Of a stretch of DNA of 64,000 nucleotides, positions 10,201 to 25,200 are shown one piece after another. A program made the translations under genes and the position numbers. The notes below the pieces were generated by a model. It searched no databases. It worked only from the letters and a program-made list of their open reading frames with translations, and was not told the DNA's origin. Position 1 is the stretch's first letter. Every line of letters begins with the position of its first letter. The stretch lies in assembly GCA_013396635.1 (NCBI GenBank), contig WBMW01000797.1:335787-399786 (forward strand), given 5' to 3'. Origin of the DNA: Penelope pileata. Its lineage: Eukaryota; Chordata; Aves; Galliformes; Cracidae.

Positions 10201-13200
10201 GGCATTAGTTCCCACAAAAGGTGACAATGAATTTGAGAACCACAGTATGAGGAAAAGGAACTGTTTCAGAGAGCATGATTTCACATTCATGCTGAGTCAG
10301 TTTGCTGGTTTGAGATACACTAAGTTAACCTGTTTTCCTTTGAATTCAGGCTACCTCTGCTAAAACTGCTGTCATATAAAGATCCAACAGTTTTACTCCC
10401 TTTAAACTGAACTCTTATGAGTGAAAGAGGTATATAGTTGTGATGGTAAGTAATGTAACATTCCTGTGTCAGATATGCCAGAAATTAATTGCTCAACCTA
10501 GAATGAAAATCAGAATTATATAGTATGAAATACTCCTTACACAAAATTAATCATGTTCACCTAGCAAGTAATAAGCACAGCAATATATATTTGCAATCTT
10601 TTGTATACTCAGTAGCGTCACTTACCTCTAACTATCGTATAGTACCATTGCCAAACCATGAACATCTTCACTACTATGTCCCACCTGTGCCCATTACTTA
10701 CCTTATGCTTAGTATCTGCTTATTGAAAATTCTTTTCATGGCACCTCTATCGGTTTTGAAATACTTGTTGTACCTTACCTTTGATCATTCAGCTTATCAA
10801 GTAAACAAACCGTGATTACGTACACAGTGTGATCTGCCATAATTTCAGGTTATGGACAAAAAAAAGACAATGACTCCTCTCCCCAGGTGCTCTTTTCTAA
10901 GTCTCAAGATGCACTCGTATTTCATGCAAAGTGCCTTATGGCTCACAGAAAAACAGATTTCATCAGGATTAGCTAGCCTCCACGACAGAATGCTTCAATT
11001 AGAGGCAAGAATCAATGGCACCAACAAAAATGCTTACAGGCTTTACCTAAATAGTCATCCACACCTACCAGACTCAGTGGTAACTGGTACGAAGCATCTT
11101 CTGAACATCTCCACAAAGACTTTTGCTTATTCATTTAACTTTCTGTAGTATGTCATAGGGTATGTGACATTTTTAAAGACAATGTGACAGACTACTGTGA
11201 AACTGTATAAAAAGCAGAGGTGTAACACCAAAAATGTATCCTCTATATTCCTAAAGACTTTTTAGGCATGCTTAAAAAGCTTCAAAGAATGCTGTAGCTA
11301 GATGCCTGCCAAAGTGATCTTGTATTAATATTCTCATTCTGTATGCTGAAACAATGCTGCTTGATCACTCTCTGATGCTCTGGTCACCCCTGCAGCAACA
11401 GCACTGCATTACACCTATCAGGATGAGTATCACTACAGCATTTAGATACATGCATTCACTCTTCAGCTGTACAAAACATAAGTAGTTACCTAATTCATGG
11501 GGAAGCTCATGACAAAAGACTGCTATAGATGTACTAATTCCTCCTGTCAGTCCAGCACTAAAAGCTGCTCCTGGAACAAAAAATAAATAAAAAAGATACA
11601 AATGCTGTTCTACTGTTTTCAAATCAGCAAATTTTATCAACAAACTTCCTGAGATTACACCTTTCTGTTAAAACACACACACTTAATACTTTTTCATTAT
11701 ACTGGAAGTACCCTGGATACCACGGCATACTTTATTACTTAGTTCATCTGAACAGCAAATCCTGAAAGAAGAGAACATGAGAGCAAAACAGAGACATAAA
11801 AGCAACAAGCTAATAAACAGCACCACTTTTACATGTTCAGGGCATCTCAAGCACACTGGGGTATTTAAGGGTGCACAAAAGCAACAGTCTAGAGCTCTGT
11901 CTTTTCCAGGTTGGAAATCCAAACTGACACGTAACCCTTTCTTTAGTGCTTATTCCTAAAGCACACGTCAGCAACGTGATTAAGCTTAACTTGGAAGACA
12001 GTGAGAAGGAAAACATTTGCATAAGACTTCTTTGAAGTAACTTTTGTGTAAACTAATTTAGTTCAATCAACTTTAAGTTCATACCTTAAATAATTCTGAG
12101 ATGAGAAAACTGACAATAAATTGCTGTACTGTAGAAGAGAAAAGGTACAAGAAGAGCTTGCAGTGAGCAGTCAAAACAGGAAAAATAAAGTAGAAAGAGA
12201 AGGCACAACCTTAAGACAGAGAGAAAATTTAACTTCCCTTAGAAACCTATGGATTACTCATAACTTGATATATTAAAAAGATTTATAGAAGCATTCCTAA
12301 AATCTACAGTGTACCAAAGAATCAGCTGTTTGGTCTCGACACAGGAATATTTAGAAGTGGAGTTTTAATACAGCAAAGCTCTCAACATATGGCATCATGA
12401 TGATCCTTTTAGGCCTTAGAAGCCACTGCCAAAACGTCTTCCATATTCAATGTGAAAATGAAGCAAAAAGTTATTTGTTATGAATTTAGTTTATATTAAA
12501 ATTGTTTGGAGAAAGTGGAGATATGGCAGATTTCATTTTAACTCAAAATCCTAATAATAAGTAGCTTATCCTTCAACATAGGTGAGTACCTCGGTCTGCC
12601 CCTTCGCTGGTAGTTCAGAGCTCTGCATACTCTGGAGCTACCTTAGTTAAATATATAAATAATAACGTTTACAGGTTTATGTGAATCAAAGGTGATTTAA
12701 TAAGCCAAACGAATTTGTAATTGTTCCAGTTTCTCTGTTTGGTAGTTTAATTTCTTGTACACTTGGAAAGAAATAAATCTCTATTAAAGGTAAGCCAAAA
12801 TAATACTCTGCTCAAACAAAAACAAAACTATCCTTAGTAATTTTTTTTTAGGGGGTAGAGGGAATGACACAACAACCACCTGACTCATAGCACATTACTT
12901 ACAAATACTGTATATGTATTATTAATAACAGAAATAATATTATAAATATCATTCTAGGGTAACACCAAAAAGCAATTCTTACTTATTACTCCAAGGTAAA
13001 CACTGAGATCCAAACAACAAATATGCGTTACAGGTGCTCCTTCATTCATACAAAGGTACGTCTGCACCTGTCTTTATTTGACAGAGATTGGTACTGTTGC
13101 TAGCAGCAATGCAGTAATTGGGTGGAAACAGTCACATGATATTAACAAAGGGAAGACTATTACAACTGATGACCTTTTAATTCCTGCTATGAAGGAGATT

Positions 13201-16200
13201 AAACAGTGCTGGTAATAACCACAGGAGCCAACTGGAAATCTTCCCTGTGATCACTGGGAAGTAAGTAAAATACTACCAAAGTTACTCAAAGTAAGAAACT
13301 GCGGAAAAATGCTCAATGGTTTTGCTTACCTATTGCTAAGCCGTCACTGAAGTTGTGAATGCCATCTCCCATTATTACCATCCAAGCAATATTAGCTATC
13401 CCTGTATCTTTCAGGTCTTTTCCAGAATGACAGTGGCCATGGGAGTGATGGGAATGTTTATGATGCCAGTGGTGGCTGTGTTTTCTAGCTATCATTTTAT
13501 CTTCGCCATGGCTGTCGTATTCTGAATCATGAAGATCATGCTCTTGAGCAGCATGTAAGACATCGTTGTGAGAATGGTGCACATTGTTGTCATCTTCTAC
13601 AGACAGGAAGTTTTTGGGAGGGGATTCCAGTTGGCCATCTAAGTCAGTTAGCTCCGTTTCATTAAGTCGATCTTCAGATAGAACTGAGTCATCTGCTCCT
13701 ACATTGAAGAGAAACATTGCATTAATTCTTATTTAAAATATCACCAGCAACTACTGCATCCCTGAGCTAAGAATTTAACTGCTTTGTGAAAGCAAAAATA
13801 GTGTTTTAACATCTCAATCTAATAACTGTGTGGTCAACATTCTGCCAAAAATAAATATACAAATGTCATTACCCTCTCTCTCAATAATTTGCATATGCAG
13901 CATTTAGAAGTCTCCACTGTAAGGCAACGCTGTGCATCCATAGCTTTAGCCTGACCTAGGTATATAGCTGCAATTCTGCTACTGACAAAGTATACGGTTC
14001 AACACTGGAAAAGGAAAGTTGGTAGGACTGTAATAATGTCTTATATGTTGTAAATGGAATTGTATGCACATACAAGTCACTGAAGCATACCAGGATCTGC
14101 TGCTGATACAACGGATCTTTAAATAGTCTCTGCACTGCATGCATCTGTGTGACAGACACTTGTGTCATACTCCTTTATGTAGCTCATTACCTGCTAGCAA
14201 TCAGTCAAAGCCATTTTTACAGAGAAATTACAAAGTTAAAATGATGCAGAAGGTGTATGCACATGAATTTTAAGTCTACTGATATTTTTGAATATTGATA
14301 AGTAAATGAAATCGGCAATCTGTGCTCCAGGAAACAAAAACAGTTATAGAAAAAAAAATATAGAAACAAAAGCAGTTATAGAAAAAAAAAAATCAGTTCT
14401 AGACAATGAATTTATTAGCTTAAAATAATTAAGCAAAAATGTAAGTGAAATTCAACAGCAGAAAGGAATTTAAGCAAGTGGTACAAACAGCTTCTAGATA
14501 AACAGGCTCTGAAACATAATTTGGAGGATGTTTAAAAAGAACTGGAATGACCATTTGGATCAGTGGTAAGGGCACTGCAGCTTAAATTCAGACTCAGGGG
14601 AGGCTTCCAGTGCCTTTAGTGCAAATGATTTACTGAAGGTACTTTCGGAGGAACACTGTTAGAAAACTCTGTGTCATTGGAAGCAAAATTCCTCTGATCA
14701 TCCATTAAAAGCAAATGAAGACACGTCAAATTTGCGTACCACCATGGTCACAGTTGAAAGTCTTTCTGTTCTATGTCAGTTCTCCAAGAGTCTCATTTTA
14801 AGTTGGTTCAGTGGAGAAGGCTGCAGACCTAACGTTACCTTCTACGAGCCACTCAAGTGAACAAACTGCATTTGTATAAATACAGCGCATGGATTCTTCA
14901 TCAACAAATGAGTTCAGCAGCCATGCTGGCAACAGAAAGGGAAGTTTATGAAGCAAAGCTCTTCCCCTTCTCTCATCCCTTCCAGACAGTAGCTCTGGCA
15001 TTCCTTATGGGTTCATACTGCACGAGCATTCAGATGACCGTGAAGGGACAGCATGTGAAAGTTGGTTTGGATACTTGAGAAATATCCAAGACACTTGATG
15101 ATGTTTACGAGAAGAAATTAATTCTGCTTAGTCTTCTCAGCCAAATGGTAATTGGTCAGAGGCAGGAATCTTCAAAGTGTAACAGATTACCCTCCTTCAG
15201 GTTGTGTGCACTAATTTTTGATCTAGTTTTTGCCAGGGCCGAGCTAGCTGAGCCCAGCTTAACAAGAAACTCCTCCACATCCCCCCAAAACAAGGAATCA
15301 CAGCACCCAAAACCCCGACTGCTTCACAAGCCTGAGAACCATTTGCAGGGCGTATTAGGAAGTGTTCACAGTGCTCTCAGATCTAAGGAAAACAAAATAT
15401 ACAGCACAGGGAAAGCCTATTAAGTCTTATTAACAATGATTTGCATAACAGTAGTACAACTGTACAAGCGGTTACATGCCACATGCCGTAAGTTACCTGC
15501 CATTACTTTGAACCTCATACTCGGAAAATTCTGAAAATAAGTGCCTACCTGCGAGGGGTTTGAGCTGAAGCCAGTCAGCATCTGGTCTGTTATTTAACTT
15601 CTGATCTGAAAGTTTCCTTCCAATGGGTGATTCTTCAGTCTGCTTTTTCTTGCACCATTTCTGCTTACTCTGCGACAGGAAAGATTTAACATCTGGTTTG
15701 TAAAAGGGCATTGATGGAAATGAAAGAAACTGAACTATTGTCAAAAAGCTCTTAAAAACAGAAAACACACAACTTTACTTCTGTAACAGAGTACATTATG
15801 ATAAAGAACACTGTAACAGTCAAGAAACGCCTGTGCAGAGCCATCACACTTGCTTATTTTGTTCAAGAAAGCAGGCATGTGGAAAGAACAACTCTGATTT
15901 TGTTCAGCTTTAAGTTTTTTATACTCCCATAACTTCCTCATATTTTCCATTAAAGAAAAGCTTGCTGTGTTCCTGTCTGCTGCCCATTCAAACAGAGATC
16001 ACAGGTTTGCCAAAGTAGCCTAGGGGATTTAACTATTTAATTAATCTCAAAGATGACACACAGAATATAACAGCTTTTATCTCTTTATCAGAAGATCTAA
16101 GAAATGCCTCTTCCAACACAGAAAATCTGCTGCTGCCTGTCCAGCTGAGGCAGCAAGTTTTGATGCAAAACCAGAGAACTTGAAATTTTCTTTTGCTGTT

Positions 16201-19200
16201 TTTGGGAGAAACAGTTCATTTTCTCCTCAAAGTCAAGTGATGGAAGCAAACGTGATAAGAGTGTCTTTATGCTGACTGCTGAAATAATATGGCTCCTCCA
16301 TGGTTTGAATTTCTATGGATTGCCACATATGCCCTCAAGTACTCAATCTCTTTTTATACTATTATCATGAATACAGCCTGCTTCCAGTCCTGAAAATCCA
16401 ATCTTTTCCTTTCTGGGATGCAAGTTACAATTTAACGGATGATTTACAGAACACAGCAGGTCTGCATTTTTTGGCATTTTCTCATGTGAATACCTCTGTT
16501 ACACTGGCATTATCAGCTGACAGCATGCAGTTACATTTCTTTAATTCTGTGATTCTTGCCAATTGTCTGACTATTGTCTTGCTCTATTATCACTTCTTTC
16601 TTACAGACTTCCTTTCATATTTTGCAAAAAGATCATGGCATTCTAGAGGAAGCATGCTTATGCTTAGGTCTACTTCTAAATATCTTTGGCTGAAAAGATG
16701 ATGCTGCCCCCGTCAGATTCCCACTTCATCTTCCCAGATTATCTCAAGAAAAGCAATCTCTTTCAGAAGGGGTTTCCTCACATGAAATCAAACAACGCAC
16801 ATTAGCAGCACGTGCTCAGAATAATGAATCAGCACACAAACAATTCCTCACCACTCAGATGATAAAACAGTTTTGAAATAACATGCAATTTTACTGCATA
16901 CCTTTTGTTTATTGTAATGCTTGTACATTCTTATGCAGTGTTCAATGATGAACAAAACATAAATGCCTCCGAGTGCCACAAGACCTTTCAATACTGGATC
17001 ATTTTCTTCTAGAAAGCCTTCAGTCCCTATGCCATGTCCGTGGGCATGTCGATGAGAATGCCTGTGTTCATGAACGTGACCTTGGCCACGGTGGTGACTG
17101 TGGTTGTGGCCTCCGTGTGACTACAAGTAGAGAAAGTAACAGCACAGTGTGACCTCATGCAAGTGGGAGACTGAAATGGCTCTGACCTCAGATGACAAAA
17201 TGTGTAACTTTGACAGAAAACTAGTATTAAAAAAAAATACTTTAAAAGATTCTTTTCACACAAACACATTAAGTACTCATCACTCTGATATTCCTCTACA
17301 TAAATTTTTAGAAAGGAGAAAAAAAAACAAAAAGCTTCAGCTTTTTTCAGCCACAATGCTAAAAATCAGAGCAGCAGTAAGAAACATTACACAATTACCG
17401 CTGCTACATTTCCACTAACAACCAAACCTCATGTTTGTAGCTATTACAATCAATTACAGCCCTAACTCTGATCTGGAATAAAACTCAAAAAAAAAAAAAA
17501 ATTTGTATTAAAAAGTTTACACAAAGAAAACATATCAGCCTTATTGTTAAAAGGATAGAAAAAGCAACAACAGAAACATTTCCCATTCTTTCTAAGAATT
17601 ACAGTACACTGCCACAAATGAAGATGTGCTTACCTGCCCAGGAGCTTGGACAGCTTCTTGATCAAGTAAGCTAGAAGTTAGTTTCTCCCCAAAAGCTAGT
17701 AACCAGGAAGCTGAATCCCCTGAAATACTTTTAGGTGGTACTGATACAGAAGTATCAACTACAAGAGACAGTAACACTGCCAAGTATAAAATACTCTTGT
17801 TGGTCTCAGTTGTTTCAAAATATGTTGAAAGAAGTTAGGCTATGAATATACAACTACAATTTTATTTGGTATTCTTTTTAGAAATACACATGGTTTTAAC
17901 AGCAAGACTCAAATATCGTTTCAGGATGTTGCTCAGCCAAGTCTGTCTATACCAGTGAACGTTTATTTGTTGATAGTTGTCAAACAGTTCTAAATTCTGT
18001 ATACCCTTAAATTACCATTAAAAGGAAAGCAATACTTACATGTGGCAACAGATGGAGTAGAGCATCTCCACTCATTGTTCCTACAGCCAGAGCTACCAAG
18101 AAAGTTAGAAGAAATTTGAAGCACCATTGGTTAATGATGGGAATCAAGATCACACCTAGCAAGGAAAGCAGGCTAATGACGGTGATAGAGATGATACCAC
18201 AAACCCAGGCTGTGGGAAGAAATGGATACAGAAAGGTTATCAGAACAATACCTGTAAAACTTTTACATTTGATTAATGACTTTCGACTATCTCTCAAGAA
18301 GGTAACCATCCTTTAACCTAAGCTGTGTGATTGTTCGTTCAAAAGGTGCTGAGAAATATGAAGACAGCACTCAAGTCCACAGAAGAAAAATACACAGACT
18401 TATTCACTGTACAAAAGATTGAAAACCATTAGAAAACAGTCAGCTAAGAACAAAATAGTTTGGCTGTTCTTCCCAAGCGTAAGCTCCCAGCTTAGCTCTG
18501 CAGCCCATTAATGAAACTCAAAAAGCAAAAGATTTTATGCTGGAACAAAAAATGTCAGCTTTTTTTCTTAACTTATTATGACTCTACAGGCACGAATGCA
18601 TGTTAAAGATCTGGTTTCAACAAGATTCTAATGGAAATTTAAACTGGAGTAAATATTTCTCCCCTTTGGTAGAAGTAACATACTTAGCTATGCACCATTC
18701 TCTATGCTTTGAACCATACATTTTTACTTATGAGAAAAGAGGTTCAATTTTTGTTGGAGGAATCTTAAAATCAAATGCTAAAATAAGATCTGAAAGCAAT
18801 TGCTACTAACAAAAACCAGTGTGTATTTTTTGTTGTCATTAGAACAAAAAGTGTTAATGGGATAAGGCAAAATCAACACAACCCTTTGAGTGAGAGATGT
18901 GCAAATTTCTTTATGACATGGAAGAAGAAGAATTAAACAAAAAACAAATCCTGTTAACAAAGAAACATGCAGTCAGTATCTCACTCCAATAAAATACTTT
19001 CTTCTACTTTTTTTGTCCCATCACAGAAACTTCAAAGACCAGTAAAAATTGTTTGATTCCAACAGTACAGTTCTTAAGTTTCACAGTCCCAAAGGCAGGA
19101 ATAGTTGGCGGCTACAAATATTAATGAGTTGCCTGTTTTCAATCATGTCACAGCAATACACATAAAGTAAATGTAATTACAAAATGAAATAGAGATTTAC

Positions 19201-22200
19201 ATGGAGCTATATTAGCTAAGAGTCATGTCTAGTACCATCTGTAAATATAGCTGAAAAAGAAAATAAAAACTCTCAGTGTCACCATGGAAAGTAACATATT
19301 TCAATGACATGGCGTGAGCGAAGATACACCTCTACAAATTTTAATTACGAGTTCCCATTTTACAAATATTAACTGTTCTGGTTGAGAACTTTCAAGAACA
19401 TGATTTCTTCAAGCTGAACTTTATTAATATTTATCTCAAGTTCTGGCCAAAATGTTTCAGGTGTTTCTAGTTTTCTTCCTAGCTTCATTCTTAATCAAAA
19501 ACGTCTACCAGTGTCACGAACACTGAAGTTAGCAACTTCTGATTTTAAAATCATTAGCATCTCCGTGCTTTGGTGCAGGATCTGACTTCCCTTGTTTGTG
19601 AAGGTCCACTCATTTTTGACCACGTAAGGAAAAACAACTTGGGAAATGGGTGTGGGGAGAGGAGGAGAGAAGAGGGAAAATTGCATGTTGCAGCTGCTCA
19701 GTGAAATATATCAGTTAGTAGGCAAATGTCCCAAGAATCCTATTTGTACCAAAAATGCAACAGACCAGGTTTTACAGGATTCTGCCACTAGAACTGTGGC
19801 TGCTGCAGCCCGTCTGGTTCATCACCAAAGCCTACAACGCCTGCTGTTTTGAATTTTGTTTTGGGATATTCATTCTTACAAAGTCTGCATCTCCCATGAC
19901 AGCCCAGAAAAGGAAACAATCCAATTAAAATGCAAAGGTTACAAGAACAAATCCACGAGGAGAAACTGACTGGAAAAAGCTTTGAAAAGCACGCAGCATC
20001 TCCTGGAATGGACACTGAGAGCGTGAAGAAAATGGGAACTGGTGAAAAGGCAAGGGCTGCAATCAGATGAGGAACTGAAGAACAAGAGTTTGGAAAATGG
20101 GAATATGAGACTAGGTCTAGAGTGGAAGGAAGACCCTGCAAACTGTCACTGCACAACGTTGATTCATCCCCAGAGCACTTCAGTCATGTACACTCGATGA
20201 ACAAGCCCTGCTGAAAGGGACAGCACAGAGGACATGAATCACAATGTGCATGCGCAAGTTGCCCAAATTAAAATTACAGTGTCATTTGGCAGGACACTGA
20301 ACATCGAGACACAGATGTTGCCAGGTTAAATGACCAACATCCTTACATGGAGACCAGAAATGGAGATTATGTAGACTGGCTGAAGTTTCATCTATCATAG
20401 CACAGATCTGGCAAACATCTCGGAAGGGCTTACATACTTCTATGAATGATACGGTGTCTAAACATGGCACCATGATTAAGATGAGGCACATGAGAATGAG
20501 AATACAGAATCTCTGCACCTCTCAGATTTTGGCAGTCAGCTTCAGAAGCTGTTAAAACAGCTCTTTAAACTCTTAAAATTGGTATGGATCCAAAATTATC
20601 AGCAAAAGGTTGCTATCAAGTCAAACAACGAGAACTACTCACAAAAGCAGCAGTGTGTGACCCCACAGTTACACATCCACACAAACTGATTCTGATGAAG
20701 CTATGCCTCGAGATGAATGAGGACTATTAAGACCTCTAAAACAAACTTTCACTGAAAGATTTTAAACAGCCGTAGTGACCAAAACGCTAAAATGTTGTGG
20801 AAGTGGAACTAGTATGAAATATTATGAACACTGCAAAAACTCCTACGTTATAAAAGACCTTGGGGCATACAGCCCCAGGAATGCTACATTTCAGGCTCGG
20901 TCAGTGAAGTGAAGCCATTATGTACTGACTTATAAAACTTTTGTGGAAAAAAAACAAGAGGAAGGTGATCCAACAATTTCTTCCGTAAGGGGAAAGCAGT
21001 GACACAAGTGGCAGTTTGTCCAATAACCACAGCAACGTACATTCTCAAATAATTATCAACTTGAGGAAAACCGAGGTGCTTCTCAGATGTGGAAAACAGA
21101 TTCTTTCCCAATCTGAAAAATGTGTCTACTTACTGATTCTAGATCATTCAAGCTGAAAAACTACAGTTAAATGAAGAGCTGTACTAGGTACACCACAGAC
21201 AGGATCTACCTCTCTGACTGACTCTGCACGTCAGCAGCTGGACAGTCCACGTAGCCTCTGGGTGGCTGCGGAACAGATGGTGCTGTGAGGAGAAGGCAGA
21301 GAGGAAAAATAACACACATCATACAGCCCTCTGCCTGCTCCTCTCTTAAGTGTCTAGAAGTTCAGTGATCAAAGAGATTAGTTTGGTTCATAGGAGGGTG
21401 TACATGTCCTCTTAAGCTGCTCAGGAGCCCTCCAATACAATCATGCCACCTCTTCCAAGGGGTACGCTATGGAAACTCAGTTGTACATGTAAGACCTTGA
21501 AAACTCTCTCACTGAAGATGTTACAGCATTACCTGTAATTACAGGCACAAAACCCAGCATGGCTTTCTAAGTTTTTGGTCATCAGTTAATTAAATTACTT
21601 GGCTTTAGAAAACTGCCCTGTCAGACCTGGTGAAAATCTTCCAAGTTAGTATAAGCAAACAGAAGCAGTGCTGGGCTATCACATATTTGGAAAGCTTCTA
21701 GTTAAAACTAAAGAAAGGCACAGATATCTAGTGTTTATACGGTCTGAATCCTCCTAACTTCGATAAGTATTTCTATCTAAGAACATTTACACTGGCCCCA
21801 GCAAGCACACCTTCCACAATCCTCAAATACCACTTAGGATTTGGTATTTTGTGATTCCCTTCTGCACTTAACAAGCAAAAACATTATCACATCACCTTTA
21901 GTCATCTTCTAGTTAGTAAAACAGTATACACGTCATTGTTACATTTCAGGATTTATCATTATCTCACCAAGTTGACCTATTTCAGAGGTTACTGCTTTCA
22001 GAGCCAAATTAGCAAGTTAAAAACCTCAAATTTTTTAAAATTAACTGGTTAATGTTATTTCTATGCAAATTACCAGACACCATGGTATGTCACTGTCCAC
22101 AATAAGGTTCACTTATTTTGCAAATTAAGTCCCTTAAAATGTTAACGGATCTTCAAGCTTAGTTATTCATCAACTCCTTCTCATTACAGAGAAAGAAAAT

Positions 22201-25200
22201 GCATTATTTTAAAAAGAAGCACTCAGCTGCATCAACTTTCTAATTAAACTGCTTCAAAGCATGTGCAACGTGACAGTTTCACGCACGGTTTCCACATTTT
22301 AATTGGCAGGAAATCCTCCTGGCAGTGAGGCAAGGGTCAGTTCTTACTACAGTGAGACTACCCCACAAAACAAATGATTTGCTGCCATATAAAACACAGG
22401 ATATTCAGTTTACAGCAATCATTCAATAGCTAATGATACTGTGTCACTACGGGAGATGTCTGTATCACAAGTTTATCTTTCTTAATAATGCTGGAGGCAT
22501 TAAGAATAATTACCAGCGATGCATTCTTTCCAGCAGTTAACAGCAGAATGTAGTTACTTCAAGCTTTATTTCTAACAGCATTAATACATACCTATGTACT
22601 AATCAATACTCAAAATAATCAATATTTTTTTTTCAAAATATAACAGGGAGCAATTGTCAGAAACGGCAATTTAAATGCTCCTGTATCTTGCTTAAGTCTT
22701 TATGTTTTGTAAGATTGCAAAAAAAATTTGGATGTCAATTCTGTAGAGCTTTATCACTGTTATAATGTAAAAATGTTAGAATGTAAAAAAGTACTGATGA
22801 AGGTACTGTTCTCTATTCCTAAACTGATATATCCAAATCAGACTTGACAAGAAAGTTTGTGCTAAAGGAGCTCTGCAACTTTCCAACTTACGGAACAATG
22901 TATGGATCATCTCAGCCACAGCAAAAGACATAATGTTTTAAATGATGGAAACAATCCAAACTGTGGGCGGACGTGCTGATCTCCAGAGGTGCTTCCATCT
23001 TCAAGGCACTGGAACAGTTGCCCAGGGAAGCTGTGGATGCCCCATCCCTGGAGGTGTCCAAGGCCAGGCTGGACAGGAGTTCAAGGGCAGTCTGATCTAG
23101 TAGGTGGCAGCCAGCCCACTGCAGGGGGGATTGGAACTGGATGGGCTTTAAGGTCCCTTCCAACCCAAGCCATTCTGTGATACGTTGCCTGTGCTCTGAC
23201 GAGAAGAGTCCAGTGTCTAAATATAGGTGGCAAGAATCAAGGCCAAAACGCCTGCTAGCCCTGATAGAAGACAGGAAAAGTGCTCCCCTGAGCCAGAGGC
23301 TACTTTGGAGAAGCTACGGTGCCACCCAAAAGCACACTTTGTCTCCTGACTTAATGGAGCATGTTGTCTCAAATTTCTTCTAACAGATAAATTAAATTTC
23401 AGCCATTCCTTTACTCTGCAGTCAATGCTAAGCTGTATGATGTTTTGAACTTTGAAGAAAAGTTAATATTCACAATGCAAAAGAAAAAAAAATTGAAAGG
23501 CTTTGGATATTACACACCTACCTGAAGCACCTATTTTATCTTTATTCTCAATCGATGCAGTTTTGCTTTTCACAAAATCTTCAAGTTCATCATAATGTAC
23601 AATACAGAGCCTTCTCTCAATCTGGTATAGCAGAGCAGGACACATGTATATGAACAATTCCGGAGATATTGGACAGTTGGTTTCCAGACCGTAGTGTCGT
23701 AGCAGCTGAGTAACATTTAAGCACTGCAAGCAAACAGTACAAAGTAAGTATGAAAGCAACTACTTCACTAGAACTACAGTCGTGGAATATCTAGTGTATG
23801 ATTTCAGAACACACACAGAAGGAGCAAAAACTCTGGCCCCCAACATTCCATCAATGCTAAAATATGCCTAAGCTGATTTAACTGGTTTGTAAGGGGAACA
23901 AACTGTAGAAATATCTGCATCATACAACTCGATCTCCAAATCCATACAATTTTTGATAGATGTCAGTGAAAATGAGTCTCCATACCCTTTACGATAACAC
24001 AGTACAAGCACTGATGAAAGAGCAAGAGAAAACAAATAGAAGAACATAAATTCAAACCAGGTTTTCTAATACTTCTCTTTACCTAGCAACCTGCTGTGTT
24101 TGGAATTTCACTTTTTTATTTACTTTAAAATCTCTAACTCATTACTCCCTCCATCCTTTTCCATGCTGACTGTTAACTCAAAACCATGACATCAAACCAT
24201 CCTGCTTGTGTTACTAACTGTGAGGGGAAAGGGAAAGCAAAGTAATGGATCTGACAGAAATAGTGGATGCTGAAAGGAGAAATGGAAGAGTGGGCTTACA
24301 CCGTGCACAGTACTACAGAACTTGCATCTACATGGCTTTACAATCTTTTAGGACAAAGAAACAAGCACGGTGCAAAAGATACAGGTGTTTCTCTTAGGAA
24401 AAAGTCTCTGCACAGCTTCCAAAAATGTTAATAGTCTTAGATTCAGAAAGAAGTCCAAAAAACATAGGGGAAAAAAACGTACTCATGAATATTGGGGAAA
24501 AAAAACAACAACCCAAAAGCCACCACTTGAAGGCAAGGTACGTCAGAACACCTGCAGCATCCCCTTTAAACAAACAGGGAAGATAACCTGAGAAAGACGG
24601 GCGATGGGAAGGCAAACATGAAAACCCATGAAGTGAACTCAACACTGTGGCAGTGACCTTGTTCTGCTTCCAGTCTACTTGTATTACACAATTGTCACAA
24701 ACACTTCATTCTGCCTCATTTCTGAGTACGCATCTTCAATTTTTACTTAATGACAGCAAAAGTGAACTTACCAGTTCTCCATGCCACACTCACCTCTTCG
24801 CAATCGCGTCCATCTTCATGATGGTCCTTATGACTGTGCGCTGAAATAGCGTGTTTTCTGACACTTGTCTGCTTGCACGGTGCCTCTCGCTTGCTGGTAT
24901 GGTGACGTCCATCCTCATTACCTAGACTGGAATCTTGATGTCCATGACTAGTGGAACGATCACTGCTGTGTTCGTGATGGTGTACATGCGAGTGAGATGC
25001 ATCATGTACATGGTCGTGTTTATGAACGCGATTGTGCTCGTACTGGTCACCTAGATGATGATTTGGAGGATAATCCTGTGTAGTATCTCCTGAAGTCTCA
25101 CTGATTTTCTTTCGTTTCTTCTTCTGTTTCCTCTGTTTTCTTTCACGCTGATCCTGTGTTGTGTTTGTCTCCGTTGAAGGCCCGTGGTTCTGTTCTCCGT

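Noticed and set aside
13085..13220. Stop-free + strand stretch preceded by an acceptor-like TTTGACAG in SLC39A10 intron 7
   Set aside because: Only about 45 codons, no start codon, no good downstream donor, antisense to the host gene and no recognised similarity.
16315..16701. 128-codon + strand frame in intron 5
   Set aside because: Antisense to SLC39A10, with no recognised domain. Its hydrophobic character follows from T-rich sequence.
19850..20560. Coding-like stretch in SLC39A10 intron 3, suspected processed pseudogene
   Set aside because: Every frame is broken by stops, no source protein could be recognised, and no poly-A tail or flanking duplication was seen.
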